From the NCBI RefSeq assembly GCF_017308975.1, contig NZ_JADWPD010000005.1:295264-359263 (forward strand): a DNA stretch of 64,000 nt. The letters run 5' to 3'. Source of the stretch: Amycolatopsis sp. MtRt-6. GTDB lineage: Bacteria; Actinomycetota; Actinomycetes; Mycobacteriales; Pseudonocardiaceae. Shown here one piece after another: positions 1 to 8,745 of this stretch. Numbering within the stretch: the stretch's first letter is position 1; each line of letters starts with the position of its first letter. The notes under the pieces are model-generated. The model searched no databases and was not told the origin of the DNA. It saw only the letters and a list, made by a program, of their open reading frames with translations. The translations under genes were made by a program, and so were the position numbers.

Positions 1-25
1 TCGCCTGCCAGTCGCGACGCTTCAT
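1..25 (-). CDS. Sugar ABC transporter permease, N-terminal fragment
   Basis: Only the first eight codons lie in the window (M-K-R-R-D-W-Q-A). The ATG overlaps the TGA of the upstream solute-binding protein gene in an ATGA junction, the usual way permease genes follow a family 1 binding protein in sugar importer operons. The function is inferred from position and translational coupling, not from the residues visible. Confidence 0.45.
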
Positions 26-1284
26 GCCAGCTGCTTGTCGACTTCGGCCTGCGCCTTCTTCGCCGCGTCGGCCAGCTCTGCGGCCGGGTCGGCCTGCCCG
101 TTCGCGATCTTCGTCGCGGCCTGCAGGAACAACGTCGCCGACGCCTTGTTCCACAGGCCCGAGTAGGACTTGCCGAACTGCTGCGAGATCGTCACGGCGT
201 CCTTCGCCGGACCGCTGGAGAACTCGGTGGTCTGCGCCGCGACCGGCTTGCGAGCCGGGATGTGGAAGCCGTACTTGACGCACCAGTCCTTCTGCAGGTC
301 GGCGTTCCTGATCCACAGCCAGTCGATGTACTTCTTGACGGCATCGAGGTTCGGCGACTTCGCGTTGGCCAGCTGGTACCAGCCGCCGACCCGCGCGACC
401 TGCTTGCCCGCGTCCCCGAACTTCGGCCACGCGACGACGCCGAAGTCGTCGCCCAGTGCCTTCTTGATGTCCGGCAGCGACCACAGGCCGCCCCACTGCA
501 TCGCGGTGGCGCCGTTCGCGAACGCGCCCGGGTCGGACCAGTCGGTCGGGTAGCCCTGGAGCAGGCCGCCGGTGTCGTGCAGCTGCTTGAGGCCGCCGAT
601 CGCGGCAACCGCCTCGGGCGAGGCGAACGCGACCTTCTTGCCGCTCGCGTCGAAGAAGTCCCCGCCGGACGACCAGAGCAGCAGCGTCGCCGCTTCGCCG
701 ACGCCGTCGGTGCCGACGTACAGGCCCTTCTGCTTGCCGTTGTTCAGCTTCCGGGTGGCTTCGAGCAGCTCGGCGAACGTCTGCGGCGGCCGGACGCCGG
801 CGGCCTGCAGCGCGCTCTTGCGGTAGTACAGCATCATGACGTCGTCGATCATCTTGACGCCGTAGACCTTGCCGTCGACGGTCACGGTGTCCAGCGCGGC
901 CGGGCTGAAATCGGCCTTGACGGGGTTGACAACGTCGTCAAGCGGCGCGAGCAGGCCGTTCTTGACGTTCTGGTACCGGAAGTCGCCCAGCTCGAACAGG
1001 TCCGGCGCCTGCGCGGTGAGCATTGCCGAGTTGAGCTTGGTCTCGTAGTCGCCGGCGATCCAGCTGACGTTGATCGCGATGTCCGGGTTGGCCTTGGTGA
1101 ACTCCTGCGCGTACCGCTGGACCGCCTGCTGCGTCCCGGCTTCGCCGTACGCGTGGTACCACTGCTGCAGCGTGACCTTCGCGCCGGAAGCGGCGTTTTT
1201 CTTCAACGGGTCCGAGGTGCAGCCCGCGAGGGCCGCTCCCGCGGTGAAGAGGACGGACCCGACCAGGAAGCTTCGGCGATTCAT
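22..1284 (-). CDS. Sugar ABC transporter substrate-binding lipoprotein (family 1)
   Basis: A 420-residue extracellular solute-binding protein for an oligosaccharide importer. The N-terminus has a twin-arginine pattern (RRSFLVG), a hydrophobic stretch and a lipobox LAGC with the lipidated cysteine at about residue 22, so it is probably a Tat-exported lipoprotein. The body is typical of family 1 sugar-binding proteins (MalE-like), with an early QQWYHAYGEAG segment and several Trp-rich patches. An AAGGAG ribosome site precedes the ATG. It lies 10 bp after the ROK regulator and overlaps the next permease start, so regulator, binding protein and permeases form one operon. With the divergent GH36 enzyme, the likely ligand is an alpha-galactoside such as melibiose or raffinose (inference). 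Confidence 0.88.
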   Translation of the reverse strand: MNRRSFLVGSVLFTAGAALAGCTSDPLKKNAASGAKVTLQQWYHAYGEAGTQQAVQRYAQEFTKANPDIAINVSWIAGDYETKLNSAMLTAQAPDLFELGDFRYQNVKNGLLAPLDDVVNPVKADFSPAALDTVTVDGKVYGVKMIDDVMMLYYRKSALQAAGVRPPQTFAELLEATRKLNNGKQKGLYVGTDGVGEAATLLLWSSGGDFFDASGKKVAFASPEAVAAIGGLKQLHDTGGLLQGYPTDWSDPGAFANGATAMQWGGLWSLPDIKKALGDDFGVVAWPKFGDAGKQVARVGGWYQLANAKSPNLDAVKKYIDWLWIRNADLQKDWCVKYGFHIPARKPVAAQTTEFSSGPAKDAVTISQQFGKSYSGLWNKASATLFLQAATKIANGQADPAAELADAAKKAQAEVDKQLA

Positions 1285-1294
1285 GGGGGACTCC

Positions 1295-2464
1295 TTAGAC
1301 GCTCTCGGCGACGAAAAGACTTTGGATGGCGACGGCGGCCGCGCCCCGCGCCCACTCCTCGAACGGCAGCGGCCGGATCACCAGGCCGCACCGGGCGGCA
1401 CTGCCGAACGCCTGGACCGCGAAGGTCCGGCGGATCTGCTCCTCGAACAGGTCGTAGGTGGCGACGCCCTCGCCCGAGACGACCACCCGTTCCGGGCCGA
1501 ACAGGTTGACCAGCGCGGCCAGCCCCAGCCCGATCGCGTGGCCCGCGGCGGCGAAGACCTCCCGCAGCGGCTCGTCGCCGCCACGAGCACGGGTCACGGC
1601 GTCGTCCATCGACAGCCCGGGTTCGCCGGTGACCTGCCGGGCACGGGTCAGGATGGCTTCGGTGGACGCGATCGCCTCGACGCAGCCGCGTCCGCCGCAG
1701 TGGCACGGCGGCCCGCCGTCGGCGACCGGGACGTGGCCGATTTCGCCGGCGACGCCGTGCGCGCCGCGGACCAGGTCGCCGTTGACCACGAGCGCGCTGC
1801 CGATGCCGGTCCCCACCGTGACCAGTGCGAACGACGACGCCCCGACCCCTTCCCCGAACCACTGCTCGGCGACGGCGAGGGCCTTGACGTCGTTTTCGAG
1901 CGTCACGGTCAGCCCCGTCGCGTCTTCCAGGAGGGAGGCCAAGGGGACGTCCCGCCAGCCGAGGAACGGGGAGTACCGGACGACGCCGGACGCTCGGTCG
2001 ACGTCGCCGGACACCGCGACTCCCAGGCAGTAGGCGCGCTCGCGGAGGCTCCCGGTCAGCAGCTCCCCGACGAGGTCGGCCAGCGCGCGGACGACGTGGT
2101 CGACGTCATGGCCGGTCAACGCGTGGTGGGCGCTGGCCCGGACGTCGGCGCGCAGGTCGGTGACCACGCCGATCAGGTCGTCGCCGGTGATCTTGACGCC
2201 GACGAAGTACTCGCGGTCCGGCCGGATCGCGAGGGGGTTCGCCGGGCGGCCGGCACCGGGGGCCGTGCGGCCGCCGGAGGCGAGTTCCTCGAGGTAGCCG
2301 GCCTCGATGAAGGGCCGGGCCGCCTTGGTGACCGCGGCGGAGGAGAGCCCCGTCCGGCGGGCGACGTCGACGCGCGACACCGGCCCTTCGGTCAGGACCG
2401 TGGTGAACACGGTCGCCGCCGCGGGGCTGGTGATCGGCGCCCTTGCCGGTGCACTGCGAGGCAT
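1295..2464 (-). CDS. ROK family transcriptional regulator
   Basis: A 389-residue ROK repressor. The N-terminal winged helix (about residues 15-75) contains FTTVLTEGPVSRVDVARRTG followed by the recognition helix SSAAVTKAARP. The C-terminal sugar-kinase-like fold has a glycine-rich ATP/phosphate loop (LVTVGTGIGSALVV) and the ROK zinc/sugar signature CHCGGRGCVE. It probably senses a galactoside or hexose and represses both its own importer operon and the divergent alpha-galactosidase gene, since the 76-bp gap between the two starts contains a strikingly AT-rich block. Kinase activity cannot be excluded from sequence alone, but the DNA-binding domain makes a regulator far more likely. Confidence 0.9.
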   Translation of the reverse strand: MPRSAPARAPITSPAAATVFTTVLTEGPVSRVDVARRTGLSSAAVTKAARPFIEAGYLEELASGGRTAPGAGRPANPLAIRPDREYFVGVKITGDDLIGVVTDLRADVRASAHHALTGHDVDHVVRALADLVGELLTGSLRERAYCLGVAVSGDVDRASGVVRYSPFLGWRDVPLASLLEDATGLTVTLENDVKALAVAEQWFGEGVGASSFALVTVGTGIGSALVVNGDLVRGAHGVAGEIGHVPVADGGPPCHCGGRGCVEAIASTEAILTRARQVTGEPGLSMDDAVTRARGGDEPLREVFAAAGHAIGLGLAALVNLFGPERVVVSGEGVATYDLFEEQIRRTFAVQAFGSAARCGLVIRPLPFEEWARGAAAVAIQSLFVAESV

Positions 2465-2480
2465 GGCCGGAAGAGTAGGG

Positions 2481-2513
2481 AGATTTAATTAACTTCGTCA
2501 AGAATTTATTTTT
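2481..2513. promoter_or_regulatory. AT-rich putative ROK operator between divergent genes
   Basis: In a ~72% GC region this 33-bp stretch is almost pure A/T around a short core CTT-CGTC-AAG and includes TTTAATTAA and AATTTATTTTT. ROK repressors of the XylR/NagC type bind AT-rich palindromes, and the site sits midway between the ROK gene and the alpha-galactosidase gene, where it could control both. A TACGCT hexamer seven bases before the alpha-galactosidase ATG could be the -10 of a leaderless promoter. Confidence 0.45.
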
Positions 2514-2540
2514 GCGCTGGTCAGCTCTACGCTGTCGGTC

Positions 2541-4637
2541 ATGTCGCTCGTCGAACACGACCCCGCGCGCCGGCTCTGGCTGCTGCGCACCCCCGAGAGC
2601 TCGTACGCCTTCCGGCTGGACGCCGACGACCGCCCGCGGCACGTCCACTGGGGCCCGCCGCTGACGCTGGACCAGGTCACGCAGGTCGCCGCGCGCCGCA
2701 ACCCGGCCGACAGCAGCTTCGACGAGCCCGGCGACGAGCGGCAGGAGCTCCCGGCCGAGGGCGGCGCGTTCTTCGGCGTCGCCGCGCTGGCCGTGCGGTA
2801 CGCCGACGGCACTTCGGCCCTCGAGTGGCGCTACGACGGCTTCGCGCTCGAAGGTGACACGCTCGTCGTGCGGCTCGCGGACCGGCACTACCCCCTCGAA
2901 CTGGCCCTGCGCTACCGCGTCCGCGGCGACGTCGTCGAGCGCTGGACGTCGCTGCGGCACACCGGTTCCGATGAGCCGATCGCCTTGCTGCGCACGGATT
3001 CCGCGTCGTGGACACTCCCCCGGCGCGACGGCGCGCGGCTGAGCCACACCACCGGCGCGTGGAACGGCGAGTACCGCGTGCTGCGGGAACCGGTACCGGT
3101 CGGCGAAACCACGCTCACCAGCCGTCGCGGCGCCTCCAGCCACCAGGTCAACCCGTGGGTCATGCTCGACGCGGGCGACGCGACGGAGACGTCCGGCGAG
3201 GTCTGGAGCAGTGCGCTGGCGTGGAGCGGGAGCTGGCGGATCACGGTGGAACGCACGCACACCGGCCGCGTCACGTGGACCGGCGGGTTCGGGCACGACC
3301 ACGTCAGCTGGCTGCTGCGGCCGGGCGAGACGTGGGAAACGCCGGTGTTCGCCGGGCTCTACGCGGCCGACGGCTTCGGCGGCACCAGCCGGCGGTGGCA
3401 CGCCTACGTCCGCGAGTTCGTCCAGCCGCACCCCGGCGAGCTGCGGCCGATCGTCTACAACTCCTGGGAGGCGACCGGCTGGGACGTCGACGAGCGAACC
3501 GAGACCGAGCTGGCCGCCGCGGCCGCCCGGCTGGGCGCGGAACTGTTCGTCATGGACGACGGCTGGTTCGGCGCCCGCACCGGCGATGCGGCCGGGCTCG
3601 GTGACTGGATCGCCAACGAGCAGCGCTTCCCGCGTGGGCTGGGGCCGCTGGTCGACGCCGTCCACGCGCACGGCATGCGGTTCGGGCTGTGGGTCGAGCC
3701 GGAGATGGTCAACCCGGACAGCGACCTCTACCACGCGCACCCGGACTGGGTGCTGCACATGGCGAACCGGTCCCGGACGACGTTGCGCAACCAGCTGGTG
3801 CTGAACTTCGCGCGGCCGGATGTCGCGGACTGGGCGCACAAGTGGCTCGACCGGCTGGTCGGCGAGCACGGCATCGACTACCTCAAGTGGGACATGAACC
3901 GCGCGTTCACCGAGGCGGGCTGGCCCGAGGCGGAGCCGGACGCGCAGCGGCTGTGGGTCGATCACATCCGGGCGGTGTACGCGATCCTGGACCGGCTGCG
4001 CACCGACCACCCGCACCTGCGGATCCAGGGCTGCGCGGGCGGCGGCGGGCGCACCGACCTGGGGATTCTCGCGCGCACCGACGAGATCTGGGCGTCGGAC
4101 AACACCGACGCCGCCGACCGGATAGGCATCCAGCACGGCTACGGCCAGATCTATCCGGCGGGCACGATGTCGGCCTGGGTGACCGACAGCCCGAACCCGG
4201 CCACGCGGCGGGAGGCGCCGCTGAGCTTCCGGTTCCACGTGGCGATGGCCGGTGTGCTCGGCCTCGGCGGCGACCTGCCGCGCTGGACGGCGGACGAACT
4301 CGCCGAAGCGGCGTCGCTCGTGGCGCTGTACAAGGAGATCCGGCCCGTCGTGCAGCACGGCACGCTGTACCGCCTGGCGGATCCGGCGGTCTCGGCGCTG
4401 ACGGCCGTGCAGTACGTGCTCGGCGATTCCGCCGTCGTCTTCTTCTGGCGGCGGCCCACCGAGTTCGCGCGGCCGTTCACGCCGCCGCGGCTCGCGGGGC
4501 TGGATCCGGCGGGACGGTACCGCGATCAGGACGGCGTCGTGCACCACGGCGCGGTGCTGCTGAGCCACGGGCTGGACGTCGGTTTTCCCGGCAGCGGGTA
4601 CGCGAGCGCGGTGGTGCGGCTGACGCGCGTGGGCTGA
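2541..4637 (+). CDS. Alpha-galactosidase, glycoside hydrolase family 36
   Basis: A 698-residue GH36 enzyme hydrolysing terminal alpha-1,6-galactosyl residues. The N-terminal ~320 residues form the beta-sandwich domain, followed by a TIM barrel carrying all family landmarks: NSWEATGWDVDE, FVMDDGWFGAR, WVEPEMVNPDSDLYHAHPDW, KWDMNR with nucleophile Asp at about residue 451, and SDNTDA with the acid/base Asp at about residue 520. Length is normal for the clade. There is no signal peptide, so it is cytoplasmic and acts on sugars imported whole, consistent with the divergent ABC importer genes. Likely controlled by the neighbouring ROK protein. Confidence 0.95.
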   Translation: MSLVEHDPARRLWLLRTPESSYAFRLDADDRPRHVHWGPPLTLDQVTQVAARRNPADSSFDEPGDERQELPAEGGAFFGVAALAVRYADGTSALEWRYDGFALEGDTLVVRLADRHYPLELALRYRVRGDVVERWTSLRHTGSDEPIALLRTDSASWTLPRRDGARLSHTTGAWNGEYRVLREPVPVGETTLTSRRGASSHQVNPWVMLDAGDATETSGEVWSSALAWSGSWRITVERTHTGRVTWTGGFGHDHVSWLLRPGETWETPVFAGLYAADGFGGTSRRWHAYVREFVQPHPGELRPIVYNSWEATGWDVDERTETELAAAAARLGAELFVMDDGWFGARTGDAAGLGDWIANEQRFPRGLGPLVDAVHAHGMRFGLWVEPEMVNPDSDLYHAHPDWVLHMANRSRTTLRNQLVLNFARPDVADWAHKWLDRLVGEHGIDYLKWDMNRAFTEAGWPEAEPDAQRLWVDHIRAVYAILDRLRTDHPHLRIQGCAGGGGRTDLGILARTDEIWASDNTDAADRIGIQHGYGQIYPAGTMSAWVTDSPNPATRREAPLSFRFHVAMAGVLGLGGDLPRWTADELAEAASLVALYKEIRPVVQHGTLYRLADPAVSALTAVQYVLGDSAVVFFWRRPTEFARPFTPPRLAGLDPAGRYRDQDGVVHHGAVLLSHGLDVGFPGSGYASAVVRLTRVG

Positions 4638-4667
4638 ATTGTCGGTACCGTGCCCTAGGCTGTCGTC

Positions 4668-5612
4668 GTGGCCAAGATCGCGGTGACCCGATGGATTCCC
4701 GACGACGCGGTGAAGCTCCTCGCCGAGGCAGGCGATGTGGAGGTCTCCCCCGCCGATCGTCCGCTGGCGCCCGCGGAACTGCACGAGTTCGTCCGCGGCG
4801 CGTCGGCCGTGGTCGGGATGCTGCACGACCGGCTCGACGGCGCGCTGGCCGACGCCGCCGGCCCGCGGCTGAAGGTGGTGGCGAACGTCGCCGTCGGGTA
4901 CGACAACGTCGACGTCCCGGCGCTGGCTTCCCGCGGCGTCGTCGTCACGAACACCCCGGGCGTGCTCACCGACGCCACCGCCGACCTCGCCTTCGGCCTG
5001 CTGCTCGCCGTCACGCGGCGGCTCGGCGAGGGCGAACGGCTGCTGCGTTCGCGCACGCCGTGGTCGTTCCACCTCGGCTTCCTGCTCGGCTCCGGGCTGC
5101 AGGGCAAGACGCTGGGCATCGTCGGCTTCGGGCAGATCGGCCGGGCGATGGCCCGCCGGGCTTCGGCGTTCGGGATGTCCGTCGTCTACTCCGGACGGTC
5201 CAAAAAGGACACGGACGCCGAGTACGTGTCGTTCGAGGAGCTGCTGGCGCGTTCGGACGTCGTCTCGCTGCACTGCCCGCTGACGCCCGAGACGCGGCAC
5301 CTGGTCGACGCCGATGCGTTGCGGGCCATGAAACGCGGCGCGTACCTGGTGAACACGACCCGCGGCCCGGTCGTCGACGAAGCCGCGCTGGCCGACGCAC
5401 TGAAAGCCGGGGAGATCGCCGGCGCCGCGCTCGACGTGTTCGAGAAGGAGCCCGAGGTCGAACCGCGGCTGCTCGGCCGGGACGACGTCGTGCTCAGCCC
5501 GCACCTGGGTTCGGCGACGGTCGAGACCCGCACCGCGATGGCCGTGCTGGCCGCGCGCAACGTCGCGGCGGTGCTCGCCGGGCGTCCCCCGCTGACGGAG
5601 GTGAAGCCGTGA
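4668..5612 (+). CDS. D-isomer 2-hydroxyacid dehydrogenase (glycerate dehydrogenase-like)
   Basis: A 314-residue NAD(P)-dependent D-2-hydroxyacid dehydrogenase. The Rossmann motif GFGQIG is at about 153-158, and the catalytic triad Arg (NTTRGPVVDE, ~232), Glu (KEPEV, ~261) and His (SPHLGSAT, ~279) is intact. It most resembles glyoxylate/hydroxypyruvate reductases, which interconvert D-glycerate and hydroxypyruvate. The GTG start follows a TAGGCT hexamer by six bases, so the transcript may be leaderless. Its stop overlaps the start of a glycerate kinase gene, which strongly supports a role in glycerate metabolism. Confidence 0.88.
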   Translation: MAKIAVTRWIPDDAVKLLAEAGDVEVSPADRPLAPAELHEFVRGASAVVGMLHDRLDGALADAAGPRLKVVANVAVGYDNVDVPALASRGVVVTNTPGVLTDATADLAFGLLLAVTRRLGEGERLLRSRTPWSFHLGFLLGSGLQGKTLGIVGFGQIGRAMARRASAFGMSVVYSGRSKKDTDAEYVSFEELLARSDVVSLHCPLTPETRHLVDADALRAMKRGAYLVNTTRGPVVDEAALADALKAGEIAGAALDVFEKEPEVEPRLLGRDDVVLSPHLGSATVETRTAMAVLAARNVAAVLAGRPPLTEVKP

Positions 5613-6730
5613 CCCGTGTCGTCATCGCGCCCGACAAGTTCAAGGGCAGTCTCACCGCGGTCGAGGCCGCGGAGGCCATCGCGCTCGGCGTGCGCGATGC
5701 CCTGCCGGACGCGGAAATCGTCACCTGCCCGGTCGCCGACGGTGGCGAAGGCACGCTGGACGTCCTGGAGGCGGCGGGCGCGCGGATCGTGCGGATGACG
5801 GTTCGCGGGCCGCTCGACGAGCCGGTCCAGGCGCGGTACGCGGTGCTGGACGGCACCGCGTATATCGAATCCGCGCGGGCGTGCGGGATCGAATTCGTCG
5901 AACCGTCGCCGGCGGTGGCGTTGGCCGCGCACACGTGGGGCGTCGGCGAGCTGCTGGCGGACGCGTTGGTGCACGGCGCGAAACGGCTCGTGCTCACGGT
6001 CGGCGGCACCGCCAGCACCGACGGCGGCGCGGGAATGCTCGGGGCGCTGGGTGCCGGTGTGCTCGACGCGTTCGGCGCGCCGGTCGGCCTGGGCGGCGGG
6101 ACGCTGGCGCGCGTGGCGTCGACGGAGCTGGCGCCGGTGCGCGAGCGGCTGGACGGCGTGCGCGTGGCGGTCGCGACCGACGTGACGAACCCGCTGCTGG
6201 GCCCGGACGGCGCGGCGGCGGTGTTCGGGCCACAGAAGGGCGCGGGGCCGGCGGAGGTGGCGCTGCTCGACGACGCGCTGGGGCGGTGGGCGCACGCACT
6301 GCAGGTGGGCGGCGCACCGGACGTCACGCGGGTGCCGGGCTCGGGCGCGGGCGGCGGCGTGGCGGCGGCGGCGATCGCCCTGGGCGCGTCGGTCGAGTCC
6401 GGGTTCGATCTGATCGCGGCGCTGACCGGGGTCGATGAGGCCCTGGCGGGCGCGGATCTGGTGATCACGGGCGAGGGATCGCTCGACGAGCAGAGCCTGA
6501 ACGGCAAGGCCCCGGCGGGCATCGCCGACCGGGCGCGGCCGCGCGGGGTGCCGTTGCTGGCGCTGGCGGGCCGGATCCAGCTGGACGCGGCGGGGTTGGC
6601 GCGGCTGGGGGTGGTGGGAAGCAGCGCGTTGATCGACCACGCGCCTTCGCTCGATCACGCCCGGAGTCACGCGGCGGAGTTGCTGCGGGAACGAGCGGCG
6701 GAACTGGTGCGCGCCTGGCGAGCCCGCTAG
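5609..6730 (+). CDS. Glycerate kinase
   Basis: A 373-residue GlxK/GarK-type glycerate kinase that phosphorylates D-glycerate for entry into lower glycolysis. The N-terminus VIAPDKFKGSLTAVEAAEAI is the family signature; GGTASTDGGAGML and GEGSLDEQSLNGKAP are further conserved loops. The GTG start overlaps the upstream dehydrogenase stop (GTGA), so the two are translationally coupled: hydroxypyruvate to glycerate to phosphoglycerate. No regulator is adjacent. The 3' part is extremely alanine- and glycine-rich, normal for this genome. Confidence 0.93.
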   Translation: MTRVVIAPDKFKGSLTAVEAAEAIALGVRDALPDAEIVTCPVADGGEGTLDVLEAAGARIVRMTVRGPLDEPVQARYAVLDGTAYIESARACGIEFVEPSPAVALAAHTWGVGELLADALVHGAKRLVLTVGGTASTDGGAGMLGALGAGVLDAFGAPVGLGGGTLARVASTELAPVRERLDGVRVAVATDVTNPLLGPDGAAAVFGPQKGAGPAEVALLDDALGRWAHALQVGGAPDVTRVPGSGAGGGVAAAAIALGASVESGFDLIAALTGVDEALAGADLVITGEGSLDEQSLNGKAPAGIADRARPRGVPLLALAGRIQLDAAGLARLGVVGSSALIDHAPSLDHARSHAAELLRERAAELVRAWRAR

Positions 6731-6747
6731 GAGACGCCCGCGAACGA

Positions 6748-6783
6748 ACGGACCTTCCGCACCCCGATGAGCGAAAGGCCCGT
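6748..6783. terminator. Bidirectional hairpin terminator
   Basis: A 13-nt arm at 6748-6760 pairs with 6771-6783 with two mismatches or G:U pairs around a 10-nt loop. It lies between the convergent glycerate kinase and HesB-like genes and has no long U-tract, as is usual in actinomycetes. Confidence 0.6.
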
Positions 6784-6792
6784 CCGCCGCGG

Positions 6793-7086
6793 TCAGCTCG
6801 TGTGCTGGGGCAGCACGGCGAACGCCACTCCGCCGGCTTCGTCCTCCTGGACGTCGAGCACCTTGTCGTCCAGCAGCGCCGCCGCTTGGGGCTCGAGGAA
6901 CACCTTCGGTCCCTCCTCCGCCCCCAGCACGCTGTCGCCCTCCGCCGGCTCGGGGGCCACCGACAGCGCCAGCTGGGCGCTCTCGCCGTCGGCGTTCTGG
7001 ACCGCCAGGCGCAGTCCGGCTTCGCCCTCGCCCTGGCTCGTCAGCGCGGTGATCGCCTCGGCGGCGGCTTCGGTCACGGTCAGCAT
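6793..7086 (-). CDS. HesB/IscA-like protein lacking cysteines
   Basis: A 97-residue protein that aligns by eye with small actinobacterial proteins annotated as HesB-family Fe-S assembly factors: N-terminal MLTVTEAAAEAITAL, central LRLAVQ, and C-terminal VFLEPQAAALLDDKVLDVQ, matching the beta-rich A-type carrier fold. Canonical A-type carriers bind the cluster through three cysteines, but this protein has none, so a conventional cluster-transfer role is unlikely. A GAAGGGAAGG ribosome site precedes the ATG. It stands alone, convergent with the glycerate kinase gene. The function is unknown. Confidence 0.75.
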   Translation of the reverse strand: MLTVTEAAAEAITALTSQGEGEAGLRLAVQNADGESAQLALSVAPEPAEGDSVLGAEEGPKVFLEPQAAALLDDKVLDVQEDEAGGVAFAVLPQHTS

Positions 7087-7164
7087 TTTTCGGCCTTCCC
7101 TTCGTCGCGGTCCGATGTTTTCCCCACGCTAGGGGCGTCCGAACGGACGTGCAGTCTGAGCGGA

Positions 7165-7575
7165 TCAGCCCTGCCGCGCCGCGCGAATGGCGTCCGCCAC
7201 CGATTCGCCCGCGTAGTCCGTCGTCTCGCGGCGGCCCTGGTTCGAATGGCGGCGGGGCACCGTGTCCTCCGGCACCACCGGCTCGAAGTCCGGCGGGGCG
7301 TCCTCGATCGTCTCGTCGAGCTCCGCCGCCGGCGTGGCCGCGAGCGGGCGCTCGGGGACCGGCTCCGGCTCGGCGTCGGGGACTTCTTCGGCCAGGCGCT
7401 GGTCCATCGGCTCGCCTTCGCGAATCTCCCGCGGCGTCGTCCCGTAGCGGTTCGCCGCGCTCCAGTGCTCGGGTGGCTCGACACCCTCTTCGAGCGCGTC
7501 CACGCGCAGCTCGTCCTCGTCCAGCGCCTCGCTGGGGCTCAGGCTCTGCGGTTCGGCCGAGTCGCGGTCACTCAC
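7165..7575 (-). CDS. DUF5709 domain protein, acidic
   Basis: About 136 residues, very acidic and proline-rich, without membrane segments. It carries the DUF5709 pattern: LDEDELRVDALEEGVEPPE, a GTTP segment, and a motif GEPMDQRLAEEVPD. The start is set at GTG 7575 because AGGAGGG lies four to five bases upstream; an ATG at 7611 is in frame but has no comparable site. The family is widespread in actinobacteria and unassigned in function. It is probably largely disordered (inference from composition). Confidence 0.75.
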   Translation of the reverse strand: MSDRDSAEPQSLSPSEALDEDELRVDALEEGVEPPEHWSAANRYGTTPREIREGEPMDQRLAEEVPDAEPEPVPERPLAATPAAELDETIEDAPPDFEPVVPEDTVPRRHSNQGRRETTDYAGESVADAIRAARQG

Positions 7576-7686
7576 TGGCCCTCCTGGCACAGGGTTGGTC
7601 ATCGGGAACATCTCGTCGCCGGTGACCTACCCCGGGCGGCGGGGCGACGAAACCTCGCGGTGTCGCAGGGATCACATGGTTTAACA

Positions 7687-7717
7687 CATTCACAAGTTTG
7701 TGAATGCAGGGTAGGTT
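7687..7717 (+). promoter_or_regulatory. SigA-type promoter with overlapping operator palindrome (gtrA-like gene)
   Basis: TTCACA (7689-7694) and TAGGTT (7712-7717) are separated by exactly 17 bp and sit six bases before the ATG at 7724, so the transcript is probably leaderless. A perfect inverted repeat, CATTCACAA-gt-TTGTGAATG at 7687-7706, covers the -35 hexamer, an arrangement expected for a repressor site. The cognate regulator is not identifiable in the window. Confidence 0.65.
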
Positions 7718-7723
7718 GGGATC

Positions 7724-8203
7724 ATGGCCACCCCCAGGTGGGCACCGGGGCACCGGCTGCTCGCCACCGACCCGGACCGGCACCACGAGCTCGGCACGCA
7801 CGCCGCGTGGTACGTCGTGGCCGGTGTAGTGACAACCGGCGTCCAGGCCGTTTTGTTCCTGCTGCTGCGCGACGAGCTCGGCTCCCAGGTGGCGAACCTC
7901 GTCGCGATCGCGCTGACCACGATCGGCAACACCGAGTTCCACCGCCGCGTCACCTTCGCCGGACGGCCCAGCAACGCCGGGAAGCGGCACCTGCAGGATC
8001 TGATCACCTTCGCCTTCTACGCCCTGTACGGCTCGGCCGTGCTGGCGCTGCTCGACGCCTTCGTCGAGCGGCCGACGTCGTGGGAGGAAACCGGCACGCT
8101 GCTGCTGGCCAGCCTGATCGGTGGGTTCGTGCGGTTCGCCGTGCTGCGCTGGTGGGTTTTCGCGCACCGCACCGAACCGGCCGCGGCCGCCCACACCGGC
8201 TAG
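7724..8203 (+). CDS. GtrA family membrane protein
   Basis: A 159-residue GtrA-like protein with four predicted membrane segments (roughly residues 28-50, 52-75, 92-112 and 120-143). The family is linked to flipping or passage of lipid-linked sugars for cell-surface glycan modification. The conserved stretch LVAIALTTIGNTEFHRRVTF links segments two and three. It has a clear leaderless promoter with an operator palindrome directly upstream. A DUF202 gene follows 11 bp downstream and may be co-transcribed. Confidence 0.82.
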   Translation: MATPRWAPGHRLLATDPDRHHELGTHAAWYVVAGVVTTGVQAVLFLLLRDELGSQVANLVAIALTTIGNTEFHRRVTFAGRPSNAGKRHLQDLITFAFYALYGSAVLALLDAFVERPTSWEETGTLLLASLIGGFVRFAVLRWWVFAHRTEPAAAAHTG

Positions 8204-8214
8204 CGTCTGCGGAC

Positions 8215-8583
8215 GTGGCCTCGGACGACATCAAGCGGGACGACATCAAGCCCCACTCGGGCGGCACCGAACCGGACTACCGCTTCACGCTGGCCAACGA
8301 GCGCACCTTCCTCGCCTGGCTCCGCACCGCCCTCGGCCTCCTGGCCGGCGGCGTGGCCGTGCACCAGCTGGTGCCCGCGCCGGCCGCGGCGAGCGCGGTG
8401 CTCGCCGGGCTGTGCGTCGCGCTCGCCGCGATCCTCGCCGCGACCGCGTACCCGCGGTGGCGGCGGGTGCAGATCGCCATGCGGGCCGGGGAACCACTGC
8501 CCCGCAGCTGGATGATCCTCGCGCTCACCGGCGGGCTGCTCGCGCTCATCGTCGCCGCGGCCGTGCTGCTGGTGCTCTCGTGA
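8215..8583 (+). CDS. DUF202 (YidH family) membrane protein
   Basis: About 122 residues with the DUF202 signature NERTFLAWLRTAL at residues 22-34 followed by three hydrophobic helices. The GTG start at 8215 follows the GtrA stop by 11 bp, so the two genes probably form a transcript. A short charged N-terminus (DDIKRDDIK) precedes the domain. DUF202 proteins are small inner-membrane proteins of unknown function. Confidence 0.8.
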   Translation: MASDDIKRDDIKPHSGGTEPDYRFTLANERTFLAWLRTALGLLAGGVAVHQLVPAPAAASAVLAGLCVALAAILAATAYPRWRRVQIAMRAGEPLPRSWMILALTGGLLALIVAAAVLLVLS

Positions 8584-8745
8584 GTGACACGGAAGGCAGC
8601 GGACAGTGACGGCCGGGAAAACCGCCGCGCATTCCCGGCGAGCCGGCCGGACCGACGCCCCGGAACGACACCACGGGACGCGAATACCGCCGGTTCGCGA
8701 TTATCGTGACGGCAGAAATACCGTCATGCCGCCGCGGGACCGGTC

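Noticed and set aside
2106..5504. A minus-strand open frame of more than 1,000 codons across the alpha-galactosidase and glycerate genes.
   Set aside because: Shadow of high-GC coding on the other strand: Arg/Pro/Val-rich low-complexity protein with no motif, opposite recognised enzymes.
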